A DNA stretch of 64,000 nt from Gymnothorax reevesii (GCA_029721435.1 CM056583.1:56604120-56668119); one strand, 5' to 3'. Numbered from the stretch's first letter, positions 33,405 through 45,045 are shown. A program made the numbers and translations. The notes: generated by a model from the sequence alone, not told the origin.

Positions 33405-34052
33405 GTGGCGAGAGCGCCCACATCTGCGTGCGTGAAGACATTGCTCCTGTCCAGGAAATATCCGCATCACCACGATTCAAAAGCGTTGTGTTCGTGTTTA
33501 CGGCAGGAATCCAAGATTTGCTGCTGGCTATTTCTTCGAGCACCAGAACAGCCACATGTACTGTTGGCTTCAGTTAACATAAGTCCGATCAATGCTGCTG
33601 TAATAATTAGCCCTCGTATTTGCATAACTGGGTCCTCGGCTGCTCGCAAGACTGAAGTGGTGTATTTGGGAAATGCTTATTCTCGCCGAATTCAGTATCC
33701 ATTAAGCAAGGGAATACGATTCTGTCAGAACTGCGGCGCAGAACTGAAGTCGGGACGTGTAGCTAAGACTATTGCCTCAATGACTTCAATTAAAATGGTT
33801 ACTTACAACCCATGCTTTCATGTCATGACTGCTCAAACAAGAAGTTTAAATCTCCGTGTTATCGACCCCTTAAAGAGATGTTTCGAATTTTTACCTTTTC
33901 CCGTTCGTGTTTTGTTTAAGTATGCTATGGAATCAGATCTACAAAATGAAGAAGGGATAGGCCTATCACTTGATAAGTTATTCTCAATTAAGACCGTCAT
34001 TAAGCGAAACCCTAAGTCCGTGTTTGTGGACGTTGAATTCACGCAGAATTAA
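33405..34052 (+). other. Unexplained 215-codon open frame, divergent from cnnm4
   Basis: The frame runs 215 codons from an ATG to TAA and starts about 710 bp from the cnnm4 ATG on the opposite strand. It contains one CQNC pair (FCQNCGAELKSG) and otherwise resembles no family I know. No repeats are visible inside it. Its length is unusual for this base composition, but composition is not strongly codon-like. It could be a first exon or a bidirectional-promoter transcript, or chance. I assign no function. Confidence 0.25.
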
Positions 34053-34129
34053 ATATTTATGACGAAATATGGCCTATATGACATTTCCACGGAACAGATT
34101 TTTTTTTTTTACACGGCGGATAGCCTACA

Positions 34130-35460
34130 TTTATAAATTCAAACAACTACCTGAAGCAGTTGAGTAAACTAACAATTCAAATTAAATAAATGAAAACCTT
34201 TTGACAGAACAATTTAATTTAGAGGAAATACATTTATCATTTCAAACAACTACCAGAAGCAGTTGAGTAAATTAAAAAAAAAAAAAAAATAACGAAAACA
34301 AAAGGTTTACACAACAGAATGATATGCAATCAGTTGACACCAGATGCGGGAAAAGGGAATGAGGATTTTATTTTAAACCAAAACAAAACAGGCACGAGGG
34401 CCAACAAAAAACTTGGCCCAAAGGGTTGCAAAAAACAAACTAAGGTAAGCTACACAGAGCTAAAAAACAAAGAATGCAAATGACAAAAAACAAAAGGCAC
34501 TGGAAACTCCAGGCAAGAAGATCAAGAAAAATAAATAACAATACTAAATATATATACACAAGACGAGAGGCTAGGACAAGACTTGAAACTAGAAATGCTA
34601 GGGAACTTGACTAAACTTGAACATGCAACGAGACGCGAGACACTGTCTGCAAGCCAACTTCCACCGCATCCAGATAAAGGCTTAATAATCAAGGACACAT
34701 GAGGGGCAACACCTGGAGAAGCAGAAACAAGAGGCATGGCAAGATCAAGACATGGACAGAGATTGGATGACATGACCTGCTCATTAAGAGAATGAGCGTG
34801 TTCCGCTTAAGTATCAATTAAGTATGCAGTTTGGAAGCAAGCATGAATGTTAAGAACAGAAAAGCACAGCAAGATCTTGAAATAGCAAAGCAGGAATCAT
34901 GACAATAAACTCCCTGTCTAAATTAGTAATATTAGTAATGTGCCTATCTAAGAATTACACCACCCAGTGAGTGTTAGTAAATGTTAGTAACTTAAAAACA
35001 GTTAATTGCCAATTAAGCTTAGAGAGCCCCGAATCAGCACAGCACAGAAGGAAGAGGGAAATACCAAAGCCAACCCAGAGCTCTGAAATGTGCAACAACG
35101 AAAGCACGGGGCGGAACGCAGACAAGCGGTGGAGTGGCATGGCAGACCTGGCGAAAACAAAAACATGGAAAAGTAAAAACATGGACAAGGAACATGAATA
35201 ATGAAATGAGTAATCCTAATACAAGAAACTGTTAAAACTGTGACATGAACATGAAACTATGAAACTATGAAATCATGAGCAATACTGTTCTGGCCAAAGG
35301 CCAGAACCCCAGAACACAACACAGAACAATTTAATTAAGCGGAAATACATGTATTATTTCAAACAACATCCTGAAGCAGCTGAATACTCAAAGAAATCTA
35401 AATCAGCGAAACTAAGACAAAGGCTTATGCAACGAATCATATTTAATCAAGATACAGGAA
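34130..35460. repeat. Three ~103-bp units, third displaced by an insertion
   Basis: TTCAAACAAC followed by TGAAGCAG or AGAAGCAG recurs at 34138, 34241 and 35358. Each is preceded by AGAGGAAATACAT-like and ACAGAACAATTTAATT words where readable. The first two are 103 bp apart; the third is displaced by roughly 1 kb of inserted DNA (about 34340..35320). Confidence 0.6.
34335..34902 (-). mobile_element. Probable LTR fragment (antisense) inserted in the tandem repeat
   Basis: The segment starts TGACACC and ends ATCATGACA, so the minus strand begins TGTCATGATTCC, a common start of fish Gypsy-type LTRs. GGCACGAGGGCCAAC and CAAGACTTGAAACTAG words also fit antisense LTRs. No matching target duplication was found, so limits are tentative. 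AATAAA-like words are abundant but not diagnostic. Confidence 0.35.
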
Positions 35461-35547
35461 CATTTGATTATGTTAAAAGAACAAACTGTAAGCCTATTTG
35501 TTGACTTAATGTGAAGTTTTAAGGCAGCCCTTTCACTCATATTTTTA

Positions 35548-37190
35548 CAGTGCCTGACAAAAGTCATGTCACTTAACCAGGTTGTAAGAACAAAAAATAA
35601 TAACCTGACTTGTAGTTGATCAATTGAAATGAAAAAATGGCTTATATGAAAGGAAAAGCCCTCTTGATCATGCGAAATATACCAAAATAGAGTTTTGTGT
35701 CACTCATTGAGTTTTATTATTTAATTAGTAGGCTACAGAAAGGTTAGATTTTTCTTGGACAAAAGTCTTGTCGCATTAAAAAAAAATGTGGAAATTATAT
35801 GTACACTTTATTTTGAATACACAAATATGCCCCCATAATATTACAACATAAATTCATGGTGCCTTGGAAAAAAGAATTAATATTGCGTAGACTCCCATGA
35901 GCTTGGAGGACTGCATCCATACGTCTTGGCTATGACTGAAATAACTTGATGATGAAATCATCTGGAATGGCAAAGAAAGCAGTCTTACAGGACTCCCAGA
36001 GTTCATCAAGATTCTATGGTTTCATCTTCCAAGGCTCTTCCTTCATCTTACCCCTGAAATGCTCAATAATGTTCATGTTCATCGGCCAATCCTGGAGTAC
36101 CTTCACCTTCTTCGCTTTCAAGGAACTGCGATGTGGAGACAGAAGTATGAGAAGGAGCAGCAGTATGAGTTGGGCAGCAAGAACCTCTTGATATTTCAGG
36201 CTGTTGATGTTGCCATCCACTGTTGTTGCCATGCAGATCTTTCTCACCCCCCCATACCGGCTGTAACAACAAACCATGATTTTTCCTCCACCAAACATGA
36301 CTGTTTTCTGGGAGAATCTTGGGTCCATGTGAGTTCCAACATGTCTTGTATGGTGACTGGGATGCAGTTCAATGGATGCTTCATCAGAAAAATAAACTTT
36401 CAGCCACTTTTCCGGTATCAATCCTTTCTGCAAGCTGTGGGCCTTGGCAAATGCAATGCAGGTTATTTTTTTCTGTTTAATGCAGGCTACTATGTACTAA
36501 TTTGGCCATGAAAACCACTTTGAGAGAGTATTTGACTAACTCTTCTTGTAGATACAGGGATTTTTGGTGACATTTCCTAATGTGTCTTTGCTGTAGTTGA
36601 AGAAGGGCTAGCCTTGTACAGTTGAAGCAACAAACGGTTCTTTCAAACAGTTGTAATACCGGGGTCTGTCTGACCTGCACTTGCCACGAACAACACCAGT
36701 TTCTTCAAATATTTTTCTTATTCCCTCCAATTGACATTTGGATACATTAAAGATGTCTGCCACCTCAGCAGCAGACTCAGTCTGAAAGCTCTTGATGATC
36801 AGCACTTTGGTCTGTGGTTGAATTATTGGCATGTTGTCAGAGGTCTTGTCGCACCTCATATGAAAGTCTGGTGTGCTGGGGTTATTTCTATACACATCTG
36901 GGAATGTGTTAATTACAGTATTTGTCATAGGTTAAACTCTAATCTATGATTTGTTGCATCATCTGAAGAGATGACAAGACTTTTGTCCCAGCAAAAACAC
37001 GTTATGGGCTTTGTCAGGCTGTGAACATCAGAATCCTTTTTGACGGTTTTATTTTGCACCAAATTATTAATGTGAAAGCCCTTGACATTAAAAAGGACCA
37101 TTTATTATAACAACTGATTGGTTATAAATAAAGTTATATGCTATTTTTAGTTACTATGTCTTTATGCGACAAGACTTTTGTCAGGCACTG
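35548..37190 (-). mobile_element. Tc1-like transposon, full length, TA-flanked
   Basis: CAGTGCCTGACAAAAGTCAT at the left pairs with the right end GACTTTTGTCAGGCACTG. TA flanks both sides (35546..35547 and 37191..37192). The 1643-bp length is normal for Tc1. The transposase is on the minus strand and is interrupted. This is a different family from the three other Tc1 types here. Confidence 0.88.
36014..36928 (-). pseudogene. Tc1-like transposase of the 35.5-kb element, broken
   Basis: An N-terminal frame (36608..36928) contains a helix-turn-helix, EVADIFNVSKCQLEGIRKIF, and a decayed GRPR-type hook (SDRPRYYN). A C-terminal frame (36014..36433) contains KVYFSDEAS with the first catalytic D, and MNIIEHFRGKMKEE near the last acidic residue. 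About 170 bp between them is out of frame, and a QLILLLLLILLS insertion-like stretch replaces the second D region. Inactive. Confidence 0.7.
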
Positions 37191-37960
37191 TAAGTTGAAA
37201 TGATGAGTTCGGCCAACATTTTGCAGTGCATGCACAGGCGGGCCCCGGGACAGATTTAAGAGCTGCTGGTCTTCAGCATATCCCAAAGGCAAATCCCAAG
37301 GCAAATATCCCAACTGTTGGGCAAATTATGTCAATTTTGTAATCCTCCCAGGCATTCTCAGCCAATGAAAACAGTGAAATCTTTCGCAAACTACATCTTT
37401 GCGTGAAACTTTTGGCGCCATTTTAATGGTCTAGTGTTAAGCGCGGCATCAGAAAGACGGTAAGGGGAATAAGAGGCATGAACAAGAGGGTGTGGGAATG
37501 GCCTTTGTGTACTGTGTCTACTGCGGTCAGTTGTCATAATGTATGGTTATACATTTAGTGGCCCGTTCGTGACCCCGAATGAGGCAGGAAGCGATGATGG
37601 TATACGGTGAGGCGAACAGCGAAGTAATAACGCTCAGTCCCGGAAACGCAAAAGGAACCCCCAAAAAGCGTAGGTCGAGTGGGATGGCCCTAAGTATTTG
37701 CGAAATCGGCTTTAGCTAACCAGGCGGCGCGACCGGAAAGGCGGATGAGAGTGGTGAAATGGAGGACTATCAGTAAAGGGTTAACCATTGTTGGGCAAGC
37801 GGCCAGTCGTATAGCATAGAGTAACATGCTTGAGTGTGGAGACGGCAGATGGACGGTGTGCAGGCAACGCGGAATGATAGATTGCGGGACTGAAAGTCGC
37901 ATGAGAGCGTGAACCTTGCCACTGCAGGTGGCCGTGAGGTGGAGACGCGTAGTTTTCATG

Positions 37961-38420
37961 AATGTTTGCCGGCGAGGTGAAGTGCACCAACAACCAAAGC
38001 GCTAGTGGGCGGCGCCACGGTGAGTGGCCATGAGGAGATACGCACAGTGTCCATGAATGTTTGCTGGCAAGGCGAAGTGCACCAATAACTGAAGCGCTAG
38101 AGGGCTACTCCACTGCTAGTGGCTGGAATGTAGATACGCGTGCAGTATCCGTGGATGTTTGCCGACGAGGTATAGTGCACCAATAACGGGAGCGCTAGCG
38201 ATGCACTAGTGGGTTGTGCCAATGCCAGTGGTCGTGAGGTGAATGCGCGTTGTATTCGTTAATGTTTGCCGGCGAGTCAAAGAGCACCAGTAACCAAAGC
38301 GCTAGGGAGCTGCATCACTGCTAGTGGCTGTAAGGTGGCTATGCATGCAGTATCCGTGAATGCATGCGAGTGGCTGTGTGGCGGATACGCGTAGTATCCG
38401 TGATTGTTTGCCGACGAGGC
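37961..38420 (+). repeat. GC-rich tandem repeat, ~95-108 bp units
   Basis: AATGTTTGCCGGCGAGG-like words recur near 37961, 38056, 38153, 38261 and 38402. They are accompanied by GTGCACCAATAAC and AAGCGCTAG words and by GCCACTGCTAGTGGC. At least four full units are present. Confidence 0.7.
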
Positions 38421-38787
38421 AATGAGCATTTGCATTTGTAATGATTTTACAATTTTGGAATAAACAATCATTCAACAGCACCATAAATGTGTGGCATTTA
38501 ATTTGCAAAGAACACAATGTATGTAAATAGTAAGAATTGCTCGGACTAATTAGTAGAACCGACGAAAGTCTTATTTATTTATAATTTATTTATTTTAAAG
38601 CCTTGTTAAACATTGCGCTCAGAAATTATATGGCATTTTCTTCTGCGTATCGATGATGACGAAAAATATCATAAGTCCGTAATTTCTGTGCCCGTGTAGT
38701 TTGTAAAATACACGGTAGGAAGGCTTTTGCACACCTAGTAGGTTGACAGGTGCGTAGGAGAGGACCAAAGGTCGGCAAAATCAAAAT

Positions 38788-38976
38788 GGAAAAACTCCCG
38801 CACACTGTCTTCTCTGCAAAGAAAAAAACTTTATTGAGAACAGCGTTTTGGTCGTGTGACCTTCATCAGGTCGATTCAGGAAATGAGGAAATCAACCTGA
38901 TGAAGGTCACACGACCGAAACGTTGTTCTCAGTAAAGTTTTTTTCTTTGCAGAGAAGACAGTGTGCGGGAGTTTTC
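38788..38976. repeat. Long foldback: near-perfect inverted repeat, arms ~88 bp
   Basis: The left arm (38788..38875, containing CTGCAAAGAAAAAAACTTTA and GGTCGTGTGACCTTCATCAG) is the near-exact complement of the right arm (38888..38976). Only about 12 bp separates them. The arms would form a cruciform or RNA hairpin. Arm motifs resemble a dispersed vertebrate repeat with a CCTGATGAAGG...CGAAACG phrase. There is no coding capacity. Confidence 0.8.
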
Positions 38977-39046
38977 CCGTGTAGTTTGTGAAAACAACGC
39001 AGATTCAGGTAAATAAGTTTGCGAGGCTCATAGAGCATTGAGCCAA

Positions 39047-39309
39047 CCCTGCTGAAAATTCCAGCTAAGACCAACTAGAATTCTAAGCTGGTTTAAGATG
39101 GTCAGAGCTGTGTTTTCAATACCATTAGATCGTCATAGCTGGTCTAGATATTTAAAGCTGGTCGCTTTAGCTGGATGAAGGTGGTCAAAGCTAGTTCAGC
39201 TGGTATTGTCAGCTGGTGAAGGGCTGGTCGACCAACAAAAACTGTCCAAAACACAGCTTAAACCAGCTTGACCACTTTAGACTGGTTAAAGCTGGAATTT
39301 TCAGCAGGG
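39047..39309. mobile_element. MITE with CCCTGCTGAAAATTCCAGCT ends
   Basis: CCCTGCTGAAAATTCCAGCT at the left is exactly complemented by AGCTGGAATTTTCAGCAGGG at the right, over 263 bp. The interior is full of AGCTGGT words, typical of a MITE family common in fish. No clear target duplication was identified. Confidence 0.75.
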
Positions 39310-39540
39310 ATGAGAATCCGTTCTACAGTCTGAATGAAGTGGCAGATAATTGGTGTTGTTAGGTATGATGCACAGCTGAGTGATGGCAAATACAACTGCT
39401 GCGAAGTCAGCGAGAGTTTTGGATTTGTAGGTTGTCATCCTTGCGGAGTCACATCAATTATATCAACGTAGCCAACAGGCAGTCGCTTACCGTACAGCCA
39501 AAGCATAAAGTGAGATCGAGGATGAGTGTGAAGTAACAAT

Positions 39541-40030
39541 CCAGTTCTTGCCTCCGATGAGGAAAGGACTAGGGGATTGTGTCTGGGTTGAGTGGGACGG
39601 TGAATGATGAACTCGCACGAACTCCTCGGAACGAGCGGGGATCGGGTGCCTGAGCTGCGCAGGGTCGATGATGGCTTGGATTATTTATTTATTTGTTATA
39701 CTACAAAAATACAAATGCGTAAACAGGGGTAAAATGTACACGGTATGGTAATCTCTTGAACTGCCGACATTGATCAGCGAGACCGCAAACTAGTGTAAGG
39801 TAGTTCGTCCAGTTCTTGCCTACGATGAGGCGAGGACCGGTGGACAGTGTCGGTTGAGTGGAATGTGGAGTGGCGAATTTGGTTCGCGTTTACATTCCGC
39901 AACAAGCGGGGGTCAGGCGTTTGAGCTGTGCTTGGTCAATGATTGTTTGGATTTTTTTTTCTCATGAATAAAATATGAATGCGTGAATAGGATGGTTGAA
40001 TGAGCTGGGCCAGGTCGATGTGCATACTCG
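39541..40030 (+). repeat. ~268-bp tandem units in the GC-rich block
   Basis: CAGTTCTTGCCTCCGATGAG (39541) recurs as CAGTTCTTGCCTACGATGAG (39809). GAGCTGCGCAGGGTCGATGA (39650) recurs as GAGCTGTGCTTGGTCAATGA (39922), and partly again at 40001. Two units plus a partial third are present. Confidence 0.65.
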
Positions 40031-41469
40031 ATAAAATCTGTTGTCTAGGTGTGGGGGATAATGGCTAAGGGTTTGGAATAGGCTACGAGGGGCGTATGGG
40101 AGGTAAGGCGGTAGCTAGTATGTGCTGGAACTGTGGTGAGGGGAGAACTGTGAGGTGCTGAAGTAGTTGATGGGAGGGGTGGAGCTGTAGGAGGAAGCAC
40201 AGAATTAGTGACACGGGTAAGGAGAGGGGAGTGGGGAAAGATAGTGCGGGATGGAAGAGATGAGCGGATGAGGTAACAGCAGGTGCCTCTTATGGTGTAG
40301 GTGGGTTAACACTGGAACTGCGGGAGCCTTCGAGAATTTGGTTGTGGGCAGCAGGAGTGTAGAAGCTGGGTTTCATCCAGCAGAAGTGAGGGAGGTGGGG
40401 GACGCATGTGCACTTGGCAAAGGTGGGACGAAATAGGGGATGAAAAGAAACCGAAGAGGTCGTAAACAGAAGGAGCAAGCGCGGGGGTCAGAGGGGGTGG
40501 TGTGGAATGGCTGATTTGCGGAAGGAGTGACTTCCACCGAGTGGGGAGGACGTCGCCGAGCCCAATGACATTGGCGCTGCGAACGTGGAGCTCGGAACCC
40601 AGAACTGCTGTGTGGTCTGTACACGTCTGGTCTGCACATGGGGAGGATCAGCTAAATTGCTGAAAGAGTTGGTATATAATTTTAGTAGTCTGGCCTTGTT
40701 GTCTGAGCGGTGGAAGGGGATTTTTTTCTGCTCGAGTGCCCGATGGAGTCAGGCGACGGTGTGACGTGGAGCCTCGGATGGGCTTTAGGCGTGAGCCAGA
40801 GTAAGCCTTGCAGGGGAGCCTCGAGCTCTTGCTTCTGGGCGCCGCAGTTAACGAGGAGCATAGCTGGCATTCCTCCGGCATGGAGCCCGTAACAGGGAAA
40901 CGGCTTCTGTCGTCATCGCGGGGCGGCGTGGTCCGGTATATGGGTACTCCGGTTGGGGCGAGTGGGTGATGCTTTGTGGTGGAGATAGCAAGATAGCGAA
41001 GCGCAGGCGGGTGTGTGGAGGAGGAACGGAGTTGCAGGAACGGATTGAGAAGATTCCTCTGGAGCATCGGAGCCGTTGCATTTCGGATTTCGTGCTTCGG
41101 GTAAGCGAACTCTTGCTGTGCGCTGGCTGTCTGGTTAGCGAGTGAATGATGTAGAAACGCGACGAGTGGGCATTGTGGGAATGCAGGAGGTATATGGGCG
41201 TAAGGACGAATAGGAAGGCGCATTGGGAGTGGCCTGTTCATTAACCTATGTTATCGAGAACTCCCTTAAATATATTAGCATTGCGCTTGACATGCCAGTG
41301 GCAGTTCAGTCATGGACCTGTTGCAGCTGCTTCATTGCTGAATTTAGAGCAGAGGTGTCGTCTCACCAACCAAATGACATCAGCACACCAGTCATGGAGT
41401 GCACTCTTCAAAAATTGCAAAACAAGCTAACACTATGCAGCCGTTCACGCTTGTCACTTTGCTTGCTGC

Positions 41470-41565
41470 ACTAATTGCTTTTACATTGCATTTATTTAGC
41501 AGACGCTTTTGTACAAAGGGACATACAATAAGTGCATACAGTAAGGTCACTGACACTGTAGCCCA
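41470..41565 (+). repeat. Fish SINE-like fragment
   Basis: TACATTGCATTTATTTAGCA, GACGCTTTTGTACAAAGGGA and ACATACAATAAGTGCATACA match a phrase common in teleost interspersed repeats (TTTAGCAGACGCTTTTATCC type). Family assignment (V-SINE-like) is tentative. Confidence 0.5.
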
Positions 41566-42339
41566 ACAGACTGGATAAGGTACAATTCACATCAAGCATC
41601 GCTTGCTGCAGTTTGCCATGTGTACCTATTCGCTGTCATTGCTGGTTATTTGTTTTTTACTCCCTATGCTGCTATTTCATTTTTCTGCTCACCTACCACC
41701 AATCCAGCTTCCACCTGCTTGTTTAGATCTGCTTTGTGCACTCGGGGGATTTAGTGACTTATGTTCATGAGGTAGATACAACTTCTCCCTGTATTCAGGG
41801 TAGTGCACAAGTGGGGACTGAGTACCCAGCGAAGATCTATTCAACACCTAATCAAAAGTTATGTTGTGTGTAATTCTTAATAAATGGCTTTCATTTTAAT
41901 ACTTGAGAAGTTCTGACTGAACTATGTCGGAAGACCAATCCCTCAGTCATGGAAAATATTTTACAGTGCTTCACGAGGGGCAAATTGGACAGCTGCATGG
42001 CCGCTGGAAAGCCACTTGTGAGTGAGGCTAGTTGGAAAAAAAAAGCAACTTCAATTTCCCAGGGAACATAAAGATTGGACTGAGGAGCAATGGAAAAAGG
42101 TCATGTGGCCTGATTAGTCTAGATTTAGCCTACTCCTGAGCAGTGGTGGCTGGTGAACTGGCGATAGGAGAAGCTAAAACCCATCCCTTAAAAATAATGA
42201 TTGGTCATGACCCGTTTTCAAACATTCATTTAAATTACCATTACAGAAACTCGAAAAACTCTCATTATCAGGTGTGGTCACTAATAACGCATACCTGTCA
42301 ACTCTCATGCATTCGGCCTGAGATTTAGTGACATATTAT
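41566..42339. other. Intergenic, unassigned
   Basis: A GCAGTGGTGGCTGGTGA word near 42141 resembles the end of a fish DNA-transposon family, but no partner was found. No gene. Confidence 0.3.
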
Positions 42340-42545
42340 ATGTGTAGTGCACACTGTAGAAGCCTCTGGAGGCAATGTTATGATCTGGGGTAGCTTCAAT
42401 TGGTCATTTCCAGGCTCAGCAACATTATGCTGCAATAAAATAAAGTCAGCTGACTACATAATTGTACTGAATGACCAGTCTATCTCTTCAATGGATTTTT
42501 CAATCCCTGGCGGCACAGGGATAATGCCATTATGAATGCATGCCA
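42340..42545 (+). pseudogene. Tc1-like transposase fragment (central)
   Basis: The frame reads EASGGNVMIWGSFNWSFPGS, then IKSADYIIVLNDQ and FPGGTG-like IPGGTGIM. This is the GGxVMVWG to second-D segment of Tc1 transposases. The catalytic D is lost at the stop after IMPL. Confidence 0.55.
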
Positions 42546-42559
42546 TGATCAAGGCTATA

Positions 42560-43930
42560 GGTGGTCCGAAAAAGTTTTTAAAGTGAGCAACTTTTTTTGG
42601 CCAGGCTGTACAACTATTCATATATGTACAAGCCCAATTCTGAAAAAGGTAGCACATCATGGAAAATGCTTTAAAAAGCAAAAAGAACTGATTCGAAAAG
42701 TTAATTCACCCTATTACATTGAAAACAGAACAGCAACACATCATTTGATGTTCTTACATGTGAATTTGATTACTTATTGAAAATACACGATGTGATGACT
42801 GCAACAGTCAACAGTTTACCATTGTGTGATATCATCATGTCTTTTAATCACACACATTAAGCATTTAGGCACTAAAGATTGATTGAACAACACTTAAACA
42901 ACACTTTCAGCTCTCTCACGGCACCCACAGGTAGGAATCCAAGAGCATACAATTCATTAAAACCAATGGGCAATTTGGAGTCTCCAATTAGCCTTGCATG
43001 CATTTATTTGGACTGTGGGAGGAAACCAGAGTACCCTGAGTACATGAGGAGAACATGCACACTTCACACAGAATGGCCCCAAACCAGACTAAAACCCCTC
43101 ACCTTCTTGCTATGAGGTGGCATCAAACAAAAGGAATTTCCCCCATTCTTCCATCATACTTGTCAGCTGTGAAATTTCATGGGGCCCTCATTACTGTATA
43201 TTTGGTTTCATCATGCGCCGTACATTCTAACTCGGAGACAGACCTGGACTGCTGGCAGGCCAGTGAAGCATCCACACTCTCTGCTTGTGCAGCCATGCAG
43301 AATGTGGTTTGATGTCGTCTTCCTAGAAAATGCAGGGATGTCTCCGGAACGGATGTCTAAATGGCAGCATATGTCGCTCCAAAGTACATACCTATCATTA
43401 GTATTAATGGGGCCCTTGTGAAAGTCACTCATGCCATGGGCCCAGATAAATCCCGTACTATGTCAGATGCTGGTTTTTTGACCTGACACTGATAACAGCT
43501 TGGATTGTCCTTGTGATCTTTGGTCCTGAGAAAGTTGTGGCTGTTTTGCTGTTTTTTTTTCCAAAACCCCTTGAAATGGTGACTCAGTGGACCACAAAAC
43601 ACACTTATGCTTTGCTATGGTCTATCTCAGATGGCGCCAAGCCCAGAGAAGAAGGCAGCGTTTCTGAGCAGTGTTAAAATATGGCTGCTGTTTTGCAGGG
43701 AAAGCTTTCAACCTGTATTTGTTGTTACAGTAGCCAGTGACGTTGACAGACAAAGTTTTACCATAGTATTTCCAAGCACACGTTGTGATGTCCATTACAG
43801 TCCCACACACTTCTTCAGACAGTGACGTCAGACGGGTCAGAGATTGCACGCATTCAGAAGTGGTTTTTAGCCTTGCCCTCCATGCACCAAGATTTGACCA
43901 GATTCCTTCGCTCTATTAGTAAGAAAAATT
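42560..43930 (-). mobile_element. mariner/Tc1-like element, antisense and decayed
   Basis: The minus strand preserves VLWSDICCHLDIRSGDIPAF and neighbouring pieces (43211..43432, 43622..43849) in transposase order. The left part (about 42690..42780) shares AACAGCAACACATCATTTGATG-type words with the copy at about 57230..57260. Ends are not clean and frames are broken. Confidence 0.5.
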
Positions 43931-44865
43931 GTATATATCTTCCTGAATGAATGGGGCTTTTGTATCGATGAAGGCATGTATTGCTTGTTTGACATTGACA
44001 AAAAAAAATTTAACTGTGCTACACATACACATACATTCTATTCATATCATTAAATTATGAGGACAAAATTGTTAAGTGATATCAACCAAGTGTAATAATT
44101 ACACATGAGAATATTTTGAATATTCTTTTAAGAGGTAGGGCTAAATAGGTCACTGGCAGATAAAAACCTGTCTGAATTTCTATAAACATGGTCATATAAC
44201 TCATATAGGCCTCACAAATGAATAAGACTGTGAGCAAACTACTGTTTGGTAAGGAAATCATTTTAGTTTTACAGACTGAAGAAGCAAAAGATACCATAGT
44301 CACACTATTAAGTGAGCCATGCTTTTTCGTTGCACCATTTACTTTTAAACTATCAATAGTGTTCCTTAAAATGTAACGTGAATGGGTACTAAGTGTCATT
44401 ATGGATGCTGATTTCATTTTATTAAGATCAAATTTAGGAAAATAAATATTCTCTGCTGTTAGTTTGTAATTAAAGGCCCTGAATTATGTCACCAGGACCA
44501 CAGCCAATAAGCCATTAAAAGCCATTTCAAAATCTGTTCCTTCTTGACATTGAATGGCGAATTGACTGCCCAGAGGCAAGAATAACTGATCAAATTCAGC
44601 CTACGAGTAGATCAGTTTACTAGAAAATGCAGTTTCTGAAGAAACTGTGAGTGGGAATACTGTCTGCTGAAGCTGCTGATGCTGAACTGCAATTGTAGAA
44701 TTAAGACATAAATCGTTTGAATAAAAGTCACATTTTTTAGAGTTTGAATGATTGTAACATTACCATGAATGGCTGAAAATATGAAAGAGAAGAAAGACTC
44801 TTGAAATAAGTGTGAATAGTTGTCAAACTTGGAAAAAAATATTGAATATGAGTGAGACTGGAGAT
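43931..44865. other. Intergenic, no recognised feature
   Basis: This is AT-rich sequence downstream of the SEC14-like gene. TTTATT at about 44418 (AATAAA on the minus strand) is a possible distant polyadenylation signal of that gene, unproven. No exon or transposon end supported. Confidence 0.3.
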
Positions 44866-45045
44866 GTTGCTAAGGTGTTCTGGGTGGTTGATAGGGTGTT
44901 GCTAGGCGGTTGCTAAGGTGTTCTGGGTGGTCGCTAAAGTGTTGCTAGGCAGTTAGCAAATCATTCCTGATGGTTGCTAAGGCTTTGCAAAGCAGTTCCT
45001 ATGATGGTTTGGGTGGTTGCTTGGGTCTGATCAGAGCAGGCTAGA
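44866..45045 (+). repeat. GGTTGCTAAGGTGTTCTGGG minisatellite
   Basis: GTTGCTAAGGTGTTCTGGGT, GTTGCTAGGCGGTTGCTAAG and GGTGGTCGCTAAAGTGTTGC show about 15- to 45-bp repeated phrases. This minisatellite type is frequent in fish. About four degenerate units are present. Confidence 0.75.

Larger units (their letters stand above)
37440..41240. other. Unidentified GC-rich block with internal tandem repeats
   Basis: The stretch is visibly richer in G+C and CpG than its flanks and contains two kinds of tandem repeat (37961..38420 and 39541..40030). A 197-codon minus-strand frame at 40648..41241 shows no domain I recognise. One possibility is a decayed tyrosine-recombinase or LTR retroelement with complex terminal repeats; I cannot show a boundary or a catalytic motif. 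The foldback at 38788 and the MITE at 39047 have inserted into it. Confidence 0.4.

Noticed and set aside
36059..36511. 150-codon plus-strand frame
   Set aside because: It is the shadow of the Tc1 transposase remnant on the minus strand.
40648..41241. 197-codon minus-strand frame
   Set aside because: It lies in the GC-rich block where stop codons are rare; no domain, so kept only as part of the block description. A hydrolase-like ORF of Ngaro elements was considered, but its catalytic motifs are not seen.
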